The notes: generated by a model not told the origin, from the letters alone. Counted from the stretch's first letter, positions 1 through 8,287 are shown. The stretch: 21,529 nucleotides of DNA from an uncultured Azospirillum sp. (GCA_937960755.1 CALGOL010000310.1:1-21529), one strand, 5' to 3'. Numbers and translations: made by a program.

Positions 1-496
1 GCGCCGTCAAGGCGGCCTTGATCGCCATCATGCCGGCCATCTCGCCATGGGCGCCGGCCGCCGGGGCCAGCGTCGCCGCCGCCATGCCGGTCAGCGTCTT
101 CAGCCAATGGGCCAATTGGTCCATCAGCTCCAGCGCGCCTTGCACGGTGGAAACGGGCTGCAACGGGTGCAAATCGGCGAAACCCGCCAGCCGCGCCATT
201 TTCTCATTCAGGCGCGGGTTATGCTTCATGGTGCAGGAGCCCAGCGGGTAAAGCCCGCTGTCGATGGCGTAATTCTTCTGCGACAGCCTTGTGTAGTGGC
301 GCACCACTTGCGGCTCGGCGAGGCCGGGCAGACCGACCTTTTCCCGCGGCGCCAGCTTGCCCAAACGCAACGGAACGTCGGGGACGTCCGGCAGATCGAC
401 GCCGCTGCGCCCTGGCCCGTCTTGTTCGAAAATCAGCGGCTCCTCAATGGCGAGCCCGCGATTGCCGGTATAAGTTTCTTTTGAATTCAAGCTCAT
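1..496 (-). CDS. gcvPB: Glycine dehydrogenase (decarboxylating) subunit 2, partial
   Basis: This is the N-terminal part (about 165 residues) of the second half of the glycine cleavage P-protein. It begins MSLNSKETYTGNRGLAIEEP and runs off the left edge of the window. The conserved stretch SGLYPLGSCTMKHNPRLNEKMARL and the later LAPAAGAHGEMAGM are typical of this subunit. With GcvPA it forms the PLP enzyme that decarboxylates glycine and passes the aminomethyl group to the lipoyl arm of GcvH. From family knowledge the PLP lysine lies in the part of this subunit outside the window. The ATG at 496 shares ATGA with the gcvPA stop (493-495), so the two subunits are probably translationally coupled. 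It is the last visible gene of the gcvT-H-PA-PB operon. Confidence 0.95.
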   Translation of the reverse strand, partial: MSLNSKETYTGNRGLAIEEPLIFEQDGPGRSGVDLPDVPDVPLRLGKLAPREKVGLPGLAEPQVVRHYTRLSQKNYAIDSGLYPLGSCTMKHNPRLNEKMARLAGFADLHPLQPVSTVQGALELMDQLAHWLKTLTGMAAATLAPAAGAHGEMAGMMAIKAALTA

Positions 497-1842
497 GCCG
501 CCATCTCCTCCGACAGCGCTTGAACCAGCGCGGCCACATCCTCCTCGGTCGCGGTTTCCGTCACCGCCACCAGCAGCAATTCCGGCAAGGCGCCGTTCAG
601 CAGGCGAGAAACCGGAACCCCAGCCAGCACGCCCTTAGCCGCCAGTTTCTCCACCACCTCGGCGGCGTCGCGGTTGGCGAGGCGCAGGGTGAACTCGTTG
701 TAAAAGCCGTCGTTCAGCACCGCGACGCCGGGAATCGTCGCCAGCCGGTCGGCCGTCTGAACCGCCGCGGCGTGGTTCGTCCGCGCCAGCTTGGTCAAGC
801 CGGCTTCGCCCAGCAAGGTCAAGTGAATTGAGAAGGCCAGGGCGCAAAGCCCTGAATTGGTGCAGATATTCGACGTCGCCTTTTCGCGGCGGATATGCTG
901 TTCGCGGGTCGACAGCGTCAGCACGTAGCCGCGCTTGCCGTCGGCGTCCACCGTCTGGCCGCACAGCCGGCCGGGCATCTGCCGCAACAGCTTTTCCCGG
1001 CAGGCGAACAGGCCAAGATAAGGCCCGCCGAAACCCAGCGGATTGCCCAAAGCCTGCCCCTCGCCGCACACAATGTCGGCGCCCATCGAGCCCGGCGACG
1101 GCAGCAGGCCGAGCGCGGTGGCCTCGGTGACGACGACGATGAGCAGCGCGCCCTTTTGCTTACAGATATCAGCCAGTTGCGCGTAATCGTTCACATGGCC
1201 GAAGAAGCTGGGATACTGCACGACGACGCACGCCGTCTTGTCGTCCACCAGCGACGCTAGATCTTCGCAATTGTCCGGGTCGGCGTCGCAGCCCACCACG
1301 GAAAAGCCGGTCATGCCGGCGTCGGTCAGCACGGTGTCGCGGTAATGCGGGTGCAGGCCGCCGGACAGCACCGCCTCGCCGCGCTTGGCGACGCGGGTCG
1401 CCATCTTCACCGCTTCGGCGCAAGCGGTGGCGCCGTCGTACATCGAGGCGTTGGCGACCTCCATCCCGGTCAATAGCGCGACCTGGGTCTGGAACTCGAA
1501 CAGCATTTGCAGCGTGCCTTGGGTCACCTCCGGCTGGTAGGGCGTGTAGGAGGTGAGGAACTCGCCGCGCTGGATCAGGTGGTCCACCGTCGCCGGCACA
1601 TGATGGCGATACGCCCCGGCGCCGAGGAAGAACGGGCCGGCGCCGGCCGGGCGGTTTTTGGCGGCCAGCGCGGACAATGCGCGCTCCACCGCCAGTTCGC
1701 CTTGATGATTGGGCAGGCCGGCGATGGGGCCGGGCAAGCGGGCGGATTGCGGAACGTCGCGGAACAGGTCGTCGACGCTTTCGACGCCGACCGCCGCCAG
1801 CATGGCGGCGCGGTCGGACGGGGTCAGGGGCAGGTAGCGCAT
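493..1842 (-). CDS. gcvPA: Glycine dehydrogenase (decarboxylating) subunit 1
   Basis: A 449-residue protein starting MRYLPLTPSDRAAMLAAVGV, the usual length and opening of the N-terminal subunit of the split P-protein of the glycine cleavage system. Recognisable family stretches are the FLGAGAYRHHVPATVDHLIQ region, YTPYQPEVTQGTLQ and the fold-type I PLP-transferase core around NASMYDGATACAEA. It works with GcvPB as a heterotetramer to decarboxylate glycine. It lies 8 bases after gcvH and overlaps gcvPB by 4 bases (ATGA), so it is inside the gcvTHP operon. Nothing suggests damage. Confidence 0.97.
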   Translation of the reverse strand: MRYLPLTPSDRAAMLAAVGVESVDDLFRDVPQSARLPGPIAGLPNHQGELAVERALSALAAKNRPAGAGPFFLGAGAYRHHVPATVDHLIQRGEFLTSYTPYQPEVTQGTLQMLFEFQTQVALLTGMEVANASMYDGATACAEAVKMATRVAKRGEAVLSGGLHPHYRDTVLTDAGMTGFSVVGCDADPDNCEDLASLVDDKTACVVVQYPSFFGHVNDYAQLADICKQKGALLIVVVTEATALGLLPSPGSMGADIVCGEGQALGNPLGFGGPYLGLFACREKLLRQMPGRLCGQTVDADGKRGYVLTLSTREQHIRREKATSNICTNSGLCALAFSIHLTLLGEAGLTKLARTNHAAAVQTADRLATIPGVAVLNDGFYNEFTLRLANRDAAEVVEKLAAKGVLAGVPVSRLLNGALPELLLVAVTETATEEDVAALVQALSEEMAA

Positions 1843-1850
1843 GGGGCGAT

Positions 1851-2234
1851 TTAGCCGAGGCTCGCGACGTAAGCCTTATAGGCGGCTTCGTCCATCAGGG
1901 AATCCAGTTCGGCCGGATTGGACAGGGTGAGCTTGAAAAACCAGCCTTCATTCTGGGCGGATTCGTTGACCAGCGCCGGCGTGTCCAGCAAGGCGGCGTT
2001 GCTTTCGGTCACCGCGCCGGACACCGGGGAATAGACCTCGCTGGCCGCCTTGACGGATTCGACGACGGCGGCCTCGCCGCCTTGGTTCAATTCGCGGCCG
2101 GCGTCGGGCAGTTCGACGAACACCACGTCGCCCAACTGGCCTTGGGCGTAGTCGGTGATCCCGACCGTGGCGGCGTCGCCGTCGACGCGCACCCATTCAT
2201 GGTCTTTGGTGTATTTGATGGTCATGACGCTCAT
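1851..2234 (-). CDS. gcvH: Glycine cleavage system H protein
   Basis: A 127-residue lipoyl carrier protein that shuttles the aminomethyl group between the P- and T-proteins and is reoxidised by dihydrolipoamide dehydrogenase. The lipoylated lysine is K62 in the motif ESVKAASEVYSP, and the N-terminal KYTKDHEWV is characteristic. Length is normal for the family. I keep the ATG at 2234, which has a purine-rich GGGACGGG just upstream. An in-frame ATG three codons later (2225) starting MTIKYTKDHEW is a possible alternative. The gene sits between gcvT (39 bases upstream) and gcvPA. Confidence 0.96.
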   Translation of the reverse strand: MSVMTIKYTKDHEWVRVDGDAATVGITDYAQGQLGDVVFVELPDAGRELNQGGEAAVVESVKAASEVYSPVSGAVTESNAALLDTPALVNESAQNEGWFFKLTLSNPAELDSLMDEAAYKAYVASLG

Positions 2235-2273
2235 CCCGTCCCTGAGTGAATGCGTAAATCAAGCAGCGGCGAA

Positions 2274-3395
2274 TCAGCCGCGATAATAGCGCTGCGCTAC
2301 AAAAGGCAGCTTGACCACTTCAGCGGCCAAAGGCTTGCCGCGCACCGGCAACGTCACCTTGGTTCCAGCTTGCGCAAACGCCGTCTCGACATAGCCCATC
2401 GCCATCGGGCCGCCCAAAGAGGGGCCGAAACCGCCGCTGGTGACGCGACCGATGACGCGGCCGTCTTCGGCGACAATCTCCGTCCCTTCGCGGGCGGGCT
2501 GACGCCCCTCCGGCCGGACGCCGACGCGGCGGCGGGCGACGCCTTCCGCCAACTGGCGCTGAACCACTTCGGCGCCGGGGAAGCCGCCTTCAGCCCGGCG
2601 GCGCTTGGAGATGCTCCAGGCCAAACCCGCTTCAATCGGCGTGGTGGTCGCGTCAATATCGTGGCCGTAGAGGCACAAGCCGGCCTCCAAGCGCAGCGAG
2701 TCCCGCGCGCCAAGGCCAATGGGGGCGACTTCGCTTTCAGCCAGCAGCTTGCGGGCGATGAAGTCGGCGGCGTCGGCCGGGCAGGAAATCTCAAACCCGT
2801 CCTCGCCGGTGTAGCCGGAACGGGTCAGCGTCACCGGAACCCCGGCGAAATTGCCCGAACCCATGCCCATGAAGGGCAGGGCGGCGCTGGACGGAATGAA
2901 GCGGGCGAGCACCGCCGCCGCTTCGGCCCCTTGCAACGCCAACAACGCGCGGTCGACCAGCGCTTCAACCGTCACGCCCAACGGCTCCAGCTTGGCTTTC
3001 ATGTGGGCGATGTCGGCGGCCTTGCAGGCGGCGTTGACCACCATGAACAGATGATCCTCGCCCCGCGCCACCATCAAATCATCCAGAATGCCGCCTTCAG
3101 CGTTGGTGAACATCGAATAGCGCTGCCGGCCCGCCGGCAGTTCGACGATATCGCCGGGAATCAGCGTCTCCAGCGCGCGGTCGACGTTAGCGCCGCTCAG
3201 GCGCACCTGTCCCATGTGGGAGACGTCGAACAGCCCCGCCTTGTCGCGGCAGTGCAGGTGTTCTTTAAGAATCCCCGCCGGGTAGTTGATCGGCATGGCG
3301 TAGCCGGCGAACGGGGCCATGCGGGCGCCCAATTCACGGTGCAAACCATCCAGCGGCGTGGTGAGAACTTCCCCGGCTTCAATTTCGGCGCCCAT
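2274..3395 (-). CDS. gcvT: Aminomethyltransferase (glycine cleavage T protein)
   Basis: A 373-residue T-protein that transfers the methylene group from aminomethyl-lipoyl GcvH to tetrahydrofolate, releasing ammonia. Family marks are LHRELGARMAPFAGYAMPINY near the N-terminus, GLFDVSHMGQ (residues 55-63), the GGILDDLMV segment with the conserved aspartates at 105-106, and the C-terminal KRRRAEGGFPGAEVV. The frame stays open to 3551, but a start there would read through the second riboswitch aptamer. I chose the ATG at 3395 because it is preceded by GGGGAGGGG at a good ribosome-binding distance and matches normal T-protein length. It is the first gene of the operon, about 70 bases after the glycine riboswitch. 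Confidence 0.96.
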   Translation of the reverse strand: MGAEIEAGEVLTTPLDGLHRELGARMAPFAGYAMPINYPAGILKEHLHCRDKAGLFDVSHMGQVRLSGANVDRALETLIPGDIVELPAGRQRYSMFTNAEGGILDDLMVARGEDHLFMVVNAACKAADIAHMKAKLEPLGVTVEALVDRALLALQGAEAAAVLARFIPSSAALPFMGMGSGNFAGVPVTLTRSGYTGEDGFEISCPADAADFIARKLLAESEVAPIGLGARDSLRLEAGLCLYGHDIDATTTPIEAGLAWSISKRRRAEGGFPGAEVVQRQLAEGVARRRVGVRPEGRQPAREGTEIVAEDGRVIGRVTSGGFGPSLGGPMAMGYVETAFAQAGTKVTLPVRGKPLAAEVVKLPFVAQRYYRG

Positions 3396-3460
3396 AAGCG
3401 ACCCCTCCCCGACAGCGAACCTTATGCGTCGCAGGCGGGAATCGCTTGCGACGTCAAGGC

Positions 3461-3668
3461 CCCCCTCTGTCGTGGACCTGAGAGATTCGCTTGTCCAAGG
3501 CCCATAGAGCGCGCGGAAAAGCTTACTCCTTCGGTGAGAAACCGCGAGCAACGCGGTTTCCGCTTTCCAGAGCGCCGATCCCTAGCGGTCCTTTCGCCTG
3601 AGAGTTTCCGGGGGCGGTTGCTCCTTCGGCCCCGCCCGCGTCAGCGGACGGCGTCTCCCTCTAGGGAT
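3461..3668 (-). promoter_or_regulatory. Tandem (two-aptamer) glycine riboswitch
   Basis: Read on the minus strand, two glycine aptamers stand in series in the gcvT leader. Aptamer 1 (3578-3668) is closed by a perfect 8-bp P1 (ATCCCTAG with CTAGGGAT). It contains GGGAGACGCC, GCCGAAGGAGCAA and AACTCTCAGGCGAAAGGACC. Aptamer 2 (about 3464-3573) is closed by CTCTG/CAGAG and contains CTCTGGAAAGCG, CACCGAAGGAGTAAGC and ATCTCTCAGGTCC. These are the diagnostic core sequences of the gcvT RNA family. By family knowledge glycine binding turns on the downstream cleavage operon. A 6-bp hairpin GTCGCA/TGCGAC at 3428-3452 lies between aptamer 2 and the gcvT ribosome-binding site and may be part of the expression platform. 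No clear intrinsic terminator was seen there, so control may be translational. Confidence 0.95.
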
Positions 3669-3687
3669 GATCGGCTATATGTTAGCC

Positions 3688-3715
3688 AAGCTAAACGGCT
3701 GAGCAGGAATGTCAA
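3688..3715 (-). promoter_or_regulatory. Probable promoter of the glycine riboswitch-gcv operon
   Basis: On the minus strand a perfect -35 box TTGACA (3715-3710) is followed after 16 bases by TAGCTT (3693-3688), a weak match to a sigma-70 -10. A start near 3681 would place the first riboswitch aptamer about a dozen bases into the transcript. The promoter lies in the short gap between the trmB stop and the riboswitch. The -35 is convincing, the -10 less so. Confidence 0.55.
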
Positions 3716-3732
3716 CGGCGACGTGGCCTCGC

Positions 3733-4446
3733 TCAGCCGCGCGCCCGGCGAACGAAGCGTAAAAACACCGGCTGGCGGCCGGCGATCAACGCCTTTTCCT
3801 CATACCGCGTCGGCGGCCAATCGGCGGGACGGACTCGCCAGTCCTGCGGCCCGCGCGCCGTCCATTCAAAGTCGGGGTGCTTGACGGTGTGCTCCAGCAT
3901 CCAGCGGACCAGCCCCATGTCGTCGCTGGCGAGTCGCAGCTCCGCCCCGTCCTTCAGCACCCGCGACAGCCGGGCTAGGTTCTCCGGTCCAATGAAGCGG
4001 CGGTCCCAATGGCGCTTTTTTGGCCAGGGATCGGCGAACAGCACGAAAGCCCGGCCGATGGAGGCGTCGGGCAGGGCGTCCAGCAGCGGCCGCGCGTCGT
4101 CGGGCAGGATGCGGACGTTGTCGTAAAGGTTCTGTTCGTCCACCAGCGCCAGCAGTCCGGCGACGCCGTTGACGAAGGGTTCGCAGCCGATCACCCCGAC
4201 ATGACGATTCTGCGCCGCCTGCCACGCCAGATGATGGCCGCCGCCGAAGCCGACCTCCAGCCACACGTCGTCCACCGGCTGGGAAAACAGCGCAGCGGGA
4301 GCGGGATGGGCGCCCGAAGGCGTGATCGTCAGGCGGGGCAGGGCGTCTTCAATCAACCCGGCTTTGCGCTTGCGCAACGGGCGGCCCTTGCGGCGGCCGT
4401 AAAGGCGGGGGGCTTCGCTGTCGCCGTGCTCAGTCATATCGGCCAA
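3733..4446 (-). CDS. trmB: tRNA (guanine-N7-)-methyltransferase
   Basis: A 237-residue class I SAM-dependent methyltransferase that forms m7G46 in tRNA. The SAM-binding motif EVGFGGGHHLAWQA is at residues 64-77, the family signature FADPWPKKRHWDRRF at 137-151, and the substrate-side TRYEEKAL motif is near the C-terminus. The basic N-terminus (RRKGRPLRKRKAG) is typical of alphaproteobacterial members. A start three codons later (MTEHGDSEAPRLYGRRKG, 4437) is equally possible. It lies downstream of metK on the same strand, separated by a hairpin that may end the metK transcript. The gcv promoter lies right behind its stop. Confidence 0.95.
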   Translation of the reverse strand: MADMTEHGDSEAPRLYGRRKGRPLRKRKAGLIEDALPRLTITPSGAHPAPAALFSQPVDDVWLEVGFGGGHHLAWQAAQNRHVGVIGCEPFVNGVAGLLALVDEQNLYDNVRILPDDARPLLDALPDASIGRAFVLFADPWPKKRHWDRRFIGPENLARLSRVLKDGAELRLASDDMGLVRWMLEHTVKHPDFEWTARGPQDWRVRPADWPPTRYEEKALIAGRQPVFLRFVRRARG

Positions 4447-4461
4447 AAACGCTTAAGGGTT

Positions 4462-4497
4462 AAAAATACGAAGAAGGCCGCCCGCGCGCGGACGGCC
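4462..4497 (-). terminator. Probable intrinsic terminator after metK
   Basis: On the minus strand a GC-rich hairpin GGCCGTCC-GCGCGC-GGGCGGCC (4476-4497, one G-U wobble) is followed by TTCTTCG and then TATTTTTA. The T run is displaced by about 8 bases, so the terminator may be moderate rather than strong. Confidence 0.6.
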
Positions 4498-4528
4498 CCC
4501 TTCGCGATATGCTTTACCGCAAACCGCC

Positions 4529-5689
4529 TTAGAACGCGCCGCGCAGCGCGTCCACCAGATCGGTCTTTTCCCACGAGAAGCCGCCATCGACGTCCGGGTC
4601 GCGGCCAAAGTGACCGTAAGCGGCGGTCCGGGCGTAGATCGGCTTATTCAGCCCCAAGTGTTCGCGGATGCCGCGCGGGCTGAGGTTGACCAGATCCTGC
4701 AACACCTTGGACAGCTTGTCTTCTTCGACCGAGCCGGTGCCGTGGTTGTTGATGTAGACCGACAGCGGCTTGGAGACGCCGATGGCGTACGACAATTGAA
4801 TGGTGCAACGCTCCGCCAGACCAGCGGCGACGACGTTCTTCGCCAGATAGCGGGCGGCGTAGGCGGCGGAACGGTCGACCTTGGTCGGGTCCTTGCCGGA
4901 GAAAGCGCCGCCGCCGTGCGGGGCCGCGCCGCCGTAGGTGTCGACGATGATCTTACGGCCGGTCAGGCCGGCGTCGCCGTCCGGGCCGCCGATGACGAAA
5001 CGGCCGGTCGGGTTGACGTAGAAGTTGGCTTCGTCGCACATCCAGCCTTCCGGCAGGCAATTGACGACATGCGGACGGACGATCTCGCGGATGTCCTCTT
5101 GGCTGTACTTTTCGCCGTGCTGAGTCGACACGACGATGGAGGTGGCGCGCACCGGCTTGCCGTCCTCGTACTGCAAGGTCACTTGGCTCTTGGCGTCGGG
5201 GCCAAGTTCGACCGCCGCGCCGGAATGACGGGCTTCAGCCAGCGACTTCAAGATAGCGTGAGAATAATAGATCGGCGCGGGCATCAACGCCGGGGTTTCG
5301 CGGCAGGCGTAGCCGAACATGATGCCTTGGTCGCCGGCGCCTTCGTCCTTATTGCCGGCGGCGTCGACGCCGACGGCGATGTCGGCGGACTGGGCATGCA
5401 CGAAGCACTGGACATTCATGTTTTCCCAGTGGAAGCCGTCTTGCTCGTAGCCGATGTCGCGCACCGCATGGCGGGCGACTTCTTCCATCAAAGCGGCGTT
5501 GATCGACGCCGGTCCGCGCACTTCGCCCGCCAACACCACCTGATTAGTGGTCGCCAGGGTTTCGACCGCGACGCGGGCGTAAGGATCATGCGACAAGAAA
5601 AGATCGACGACGGCGTCGGAGATGCGGTCGCACACCTTGTCGGGATGGCCCTCGGACACGGACTCGCTGGTGAACAGGTAATTCTTCAT
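4529..5689 (-). CDS. metK: S-adenosylmethionine synthetase
   Basis: A 386-residue methionine adenosyltransferase that makes SAM from methionine and ATP. It shows the expected MKNYLFTSESVSEGHPDKVCDRISDA start, the HPDK motif (residues 15-18), GDQGIMFGYA, and GGGAFSGKDPTKVDRSAAYAARY with the GKDPTKVDRS loop. The frame is open upstream to 5794, but those residues (SNSQIGAAPVRPRW...) do not look like the family, so I place the start at the ATG at 5689. AGAGGTG lies 11 bases before it, slightly far for a ribosome-binding site. It is divergent from pnp. I looked for SAM-II and SAM/SAH riboswitch cores in the leader and found none. Confidence 0.96.
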   Translation of the reverse strand: MKNYLFTSESVSEGHPDKVCDRISDAVVDLFLSHDPYARVAVETLATTNQVVLAGEVRGPASINAALMEEVARHAVRDIGYEQDGFHWENMNVQCFVHAQSADIAVGVDAAGNKDEGAGDQGIMFGYACRETPALMPAPIYYSHAILKSLAEARHSGAAVELGPDAKSQVTLQYEDGKPVRATSIVVSTQHGEKYSQEDIREIVRPHVVNCLPEGWMCDEANFYVNPTGRFVIGGPDGDAGLTGRKIIVDTYGGAAPHGGGAFSGKDPTKVDRSAAYAARYLAKNVVAAGLAERCTIQLSYAIGVSKPLSVYINNHGTGSVEEDKLSKVLQDLVNLSPRGIREHLGLNKPIYARTAAYGHFGRDPDVDGGFSWEKTDLVDALRGAF

Positions 5690-6011
5690 GGCGACGAATG
5701 CACCTCTGACGGTCATGTAAGATCTTCGGACGTTGGCGAACCTAGCGCACCAGCGCGGGCGCACCGGCGCGGCGCCGATTTGGCTGTTTGACAAGTTTCC
5801 CCCGTTGCGTCAAGCCGGCCGAACCAACTCTCCGGCGATTTAAGATGACTTGGACGGACGGTTGCGATATCGAACGGATGGACCCGAAGCGACTTTATTA
5901 TGCGCGCCGCGGGACCGGCGTCATTCGCGAAGCCAAAAACGATCGCGGCTTCGGCCCTGCACGGCAATCCGGCCGAATGCGGGGTGTCGGTACGGAAGGA
6001 AAGATCCGCAC
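5690..6011. other. metK-pnp divergent intergenic region
   Basis: These 322 bases separate two divergent genes and hold no convincing coding sequence. The frames open on both strands look like extensions of metK and pnp. An inverted repeat TTGAC-N16-GTCAA occupies 5788-5813 and could be an operator or overlapping -35 boxes. A hairpin TTCGGCC-N14-GGCCGAA at 5950-5977 lies in the presumptive pnp leader, 34 bases before the ATG. The string TATTAT at 5896-5901 could be a -10 for pnp, but I could not find a well-spaced -35. No rpsO is present, although it commonly precedes pnp in other proteobacteria. Confidence 0.5.
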
Positions 6012-8123
6012 ATGTTTAACGTTTATCGTAAAGAAATCGAATGGGGCGGCCGCAAGCTGACGTTGGAGACGGGCAAGATCGCCCGCCAGGCCGACGGCGC
6101 AGTGCTCGCCACCTACGGCGAAACCACCGTGCTTTGCACCGCCGTCGCCGCGAAGAGCCAGAAGCCCGGTGTCGATTTCTTTCCCCTGACGGTCAATTAT
6201 CAAGAAAAGACGTTCGCCGCCGGCAAGATTCCCGGCGGCTTTTTCAAGCGCGAAGGCCGCCCGACCGAAAAAGAAACGCTGGTCAGCCGCCTGATTGATC
6301 GCCCGATCCGCCCTTTGTTCGCTGAAGGCTTCCGCAACGAAACCCAGATCGTTTGCACCGTCCTCAGCCATGACCTGGAAAACGACGCCGACATCGTGTC
6401 GATGATCGGCGCTTCGGCCGCGTTGACGATTTCCGGCGTGCCGTTCATGGGTCCGATCGGCGCCGCCCGCGTCGGCTACATTGACGGCGAATACGTCCTC
6501 AACCCCACCATGGACCAGGTCAAGACCTCCAAGCTTGATCTCGCGGTCGCCGGCACCATCGAAGGCGTGCTGATGGTGGAATCGGAAGCTTCCGAACTGT
6601 CGGAAGAGGTGATGCTGGGCGCCGTGGTGTTCGGCCATAAGTCTTTCCAGCCGGTCATCGACGCCATCATCGAATTGGCCGAGATGTGCGCCAAGGAGCC
6701 GTGGCCGCTGCCGCAGCCGGCTTATGACCGCGCCGCGCTGAAGGCCCGCATTAAGGAAGCCGTCGGCGCCGACATCGCCGCCGCCTACACCGAAACGGTG
6801 AAGCAGGCGCGCTACGAGAAGATCGCCGCCGCCAAGGCCAAGGCGCTGGAGACCGTGGGCGGGGAGGGGGTCGAGAACTCCTGGATCTCCACCGAGTTCA
6901 AGGAACTGGAAAGCGACGTGCTGCGCGGCTCGGTGATCGCCACCAAGAAGCGCATCGACGGCCGCACCACCACCGACATTCGCCCCATCGTGTCGGAAGT
7001 CGGCATTTTGCCGCGCGCCCACGGTTCGGCGCTGTTCACCCGCGGCGAAACCCAGGCGCTGGTCGTCGCCACCCTGGGCACCAGCCAGGACGAACAGGTG
7101 ATCGACGCGCTGGAAGGCGAATACCGCGAACGCTTCATGCTGCACTATAACTTCCCGCCGTACTCGGTTGGCGAAGCTGGCCGCATGGGCTCGCCGGGCC
7201 GCCGCGAAATCGGTCACGGCAAGCTGGCGTGGCGGGCGATTCATCCGCTGCTGCCGAGCAAGGAACAGTTCCCCTACACCCTGCGCATCGTGTCGGAAAT
7301 CACCGAATCCAACGGCTCGTCGTCGATGGCCACGGTGTGCGGCACCTCGCTGGCTTTGATGGACGCCGGCGCGCCCTTGGCCCGTCCGGTGGCCGGCATC
7401 GCCATGGGTCTGGTGAAGGAAGAAGAGGGCTTTGCGGTTCTGTCGGACATCCTGGGCGACGAAGATCACCTGGGCGACATGGACTTCAAGGTGGCCGGCA
7501 CCGAAGCGGGCGTCACCGCCTTGCAGATGGACATCAAGATCACCTCGATCACCCCGGAAATCATGCAGATCGCTTTGGCGCAAGCCAAGGCGGGCCGCAT
7601 GCACATTCTGGGCGAGATGGCCAAGGCGCTGACCGGCGCCCGCGACGGCGTCAATGAAAACGCCCCGCGCATCACCGTCATCAACATTCCGAAGGAAAAG
7701 ATCCGCGACGTGATCGGTTCCGGCGGCAAGGTGATCCGTGAAATCGTCGAGCAGACCGGCGCCAAGATCGACATCGAAGACGACGGCACGGTGAAGGTGT
7801 CGGCGGTCGACCAGAAGAAGGCGCAGGCCGCCATCGACTGGATCAAGGGCATCGTCGCCGAACCGGAAATGAACGTCATCTACACCGGCAAGGTGGTGAA
7901 GACCGTCGATTTCGGCGCCTTCGTCAACTTCCTCGGGTCGCGCGATGGTTTGGTCCACATCTCTGAATTGTCGTCGCAGCGCGTCGGCAAGGTCACGGAC
8001 GTGGTCAAGCAGGGCGACGAGGTCAAGGTGAAGGTCATCGGCTTTGACGACCGCGGCAAGATCAAGCTGTCGATGAAGCAGGTCGATCAGGCCACCGGCG
8101 AAGATTTGTCGAAGCAAGGCTAA
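6012..8123 (+). CDS. pnp: Polynucleotide phosphorylase (complete copy)
   Basis: A 703-residue PNPase, the 3'-5' phosphorolytic exoribonuclease of RNA decay and the degradosome. The domains appear in normal order: RNase PH 1 with FFKREGRPTEKE, an alpha-helical linker (about 240-320), RNase PH 2 with the phosphate-binding NGSSSMATVCG and the DEDHLGDMDFKVAG segment carrying catalytic aspartates, a KH domain with VIGSGGKVIREI, and an S1 domain (GKVVKTVDFGAFVNF...DGLVHISEL). I chose the ATG at 6012 (MFNVYRKEIEWGG) because it opens the family homology and has AAGGA 11 bases upstream. From base 6768 (codon 253) to 8104 the DNA is repeated at 11539-12875. The last residues here (EDLSKQG) differ from the other copy (EDLTKKE). 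Confidence 0.97.
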   Translation: MFNVYRKEIEWGGRKLTLETGKIARQADGAVLATYGETTVLCTAVAAKSQKPGVDFFPLTVNYQEKTFAAGKIPGGFFKREGRPTEKETLVSRLIDRPIRPLFAEGFRNETQIVCTVLSHDLENDADIVSMIGASAALTISGVPFMGPIGAARVGYIDGEYVLNPTMDQVKTSKLDLAVAGTIEGVLMVESEASELSEEVMLGAVVFGHKSFQPVIDAIIELAEMCAKEPWPLPQPAYDRAALKARIKEAVGADIAAAYTETVKQARYEKIAAAKAKALETVGGEGVENSWISTEFKELESDVLRGSVIATKKRIDGRTTTDIRPIVSEVGILPRAHGSALFTRGETQALVVATLGTSQDEQVIDALEGEYRERFMLHYNFPPYSVGEAGRMGSPGRREIGHGKLAWRAIHPLLPSKEQFPYTLRIVSEITESNGSSSMATVCGTSLALMDAGAPLARPVAGIAMGLVKEEEGFAVLSDILGDEDHLGDMDFKVAGTEAGVTALQMDIKITSITPEIMQIALAQAKAGRMHILGEMAKALTGARDGVNENAPRITVINIPKEKIRDVIGSGGKVIREIVEQTGAKIDIEDDGTVKVSAVDQKKAQAAIDWIKGIVAEPEMNVIYTGKVVKTVDFGAFVNFLGSRDGLVHISELSSQRVGKVTDVVKQGDEVKVKVIGFDDRGKIKLSMKQVDQATGEDLSKQG
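6768..8104 (+). repeat. 1337-bp direct repeat, left copy (inside complete pnp)
   Basis: Bases 6768-8104 match bases 11539-12875 at a constant offset of 4771. All protein frames on both strands agree over the span, and by eye I saw no mismatch. The match begins at GCCGACATCGCC within codon 253 of pnp and ends at GGCGAAGA, a few codons before the stop. It covers the end of the helical linker, RNase PH 2, KH and nearly all of S1. Confidence 0.95.
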
Positions 8124-8156
8124 GGCGGAAGCCTCGGTTTTAACGGTGGTTCAGTG

Positions 8157-8197
8157 AAAAAGCGGGTCGGCACCGAAAGGCGGCCCGCTTTTTTTTT
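8157..8197 (+). terminator. Strong intrinsic terminator after complete pnp
   Basis: The hairpin AGCGGGTCG...CGGCCCGCT (8161-8189) has a 9-bp stem including one wobble and is followed by nine T residues. The A run before the stem could also make it work from the opposite strand. It should insulate the downstream cassette from pnp transcription, so the cassette probably needs its own promoter between 8198 and 8287. I saw only weak candidates for that promoter. Confidence 0.9.
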
Positions 8198-8287
8198 GTC
8201 GCCGTCGCTTGCTGAAGCATGGCCGGTACGTTATTGGGAATAAGGGATAAAGATTGAGCGCATCGCCCAAACCGGAGAGCGTTGCAG

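Noticed and set aside
3396..3551. N-terminal extension of gcvT to an upstream ATG
   Set aside because: It would translate the second riboswitch aptamer and adds residues outside the family. The ATG at 3395 has a strong ribosome-binding site.
2250..3884. A 544-codon plus-strand open frame over gcvT and the riboswitch
   Set aside because: It is a shadow of gcvT, passes through the glycine riboswitch and the end of trmB, and shows no recognisable protein motif.
4610..5791. A 393-codon plus-strand open frame over metK
   Set aside because: Antisense shadow of metK, which has full family motifs.
5690..5850. A SAM-responsive riboswitch before metK
   Set aside because: I looked on the minus strand for SAM-II and SAM/SAH core sequences and pseudoknot patterns and found none.
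5898..8117. A 739-codon open frame antisense to the complete pnp, partly repeated at 11521-12729
   Set aside because: It mirrors the codon bias of a GC-rich gene on the other strand. The translation is H/D/R/G-rich without domains, and pnp on the plus strand is unambiguous.
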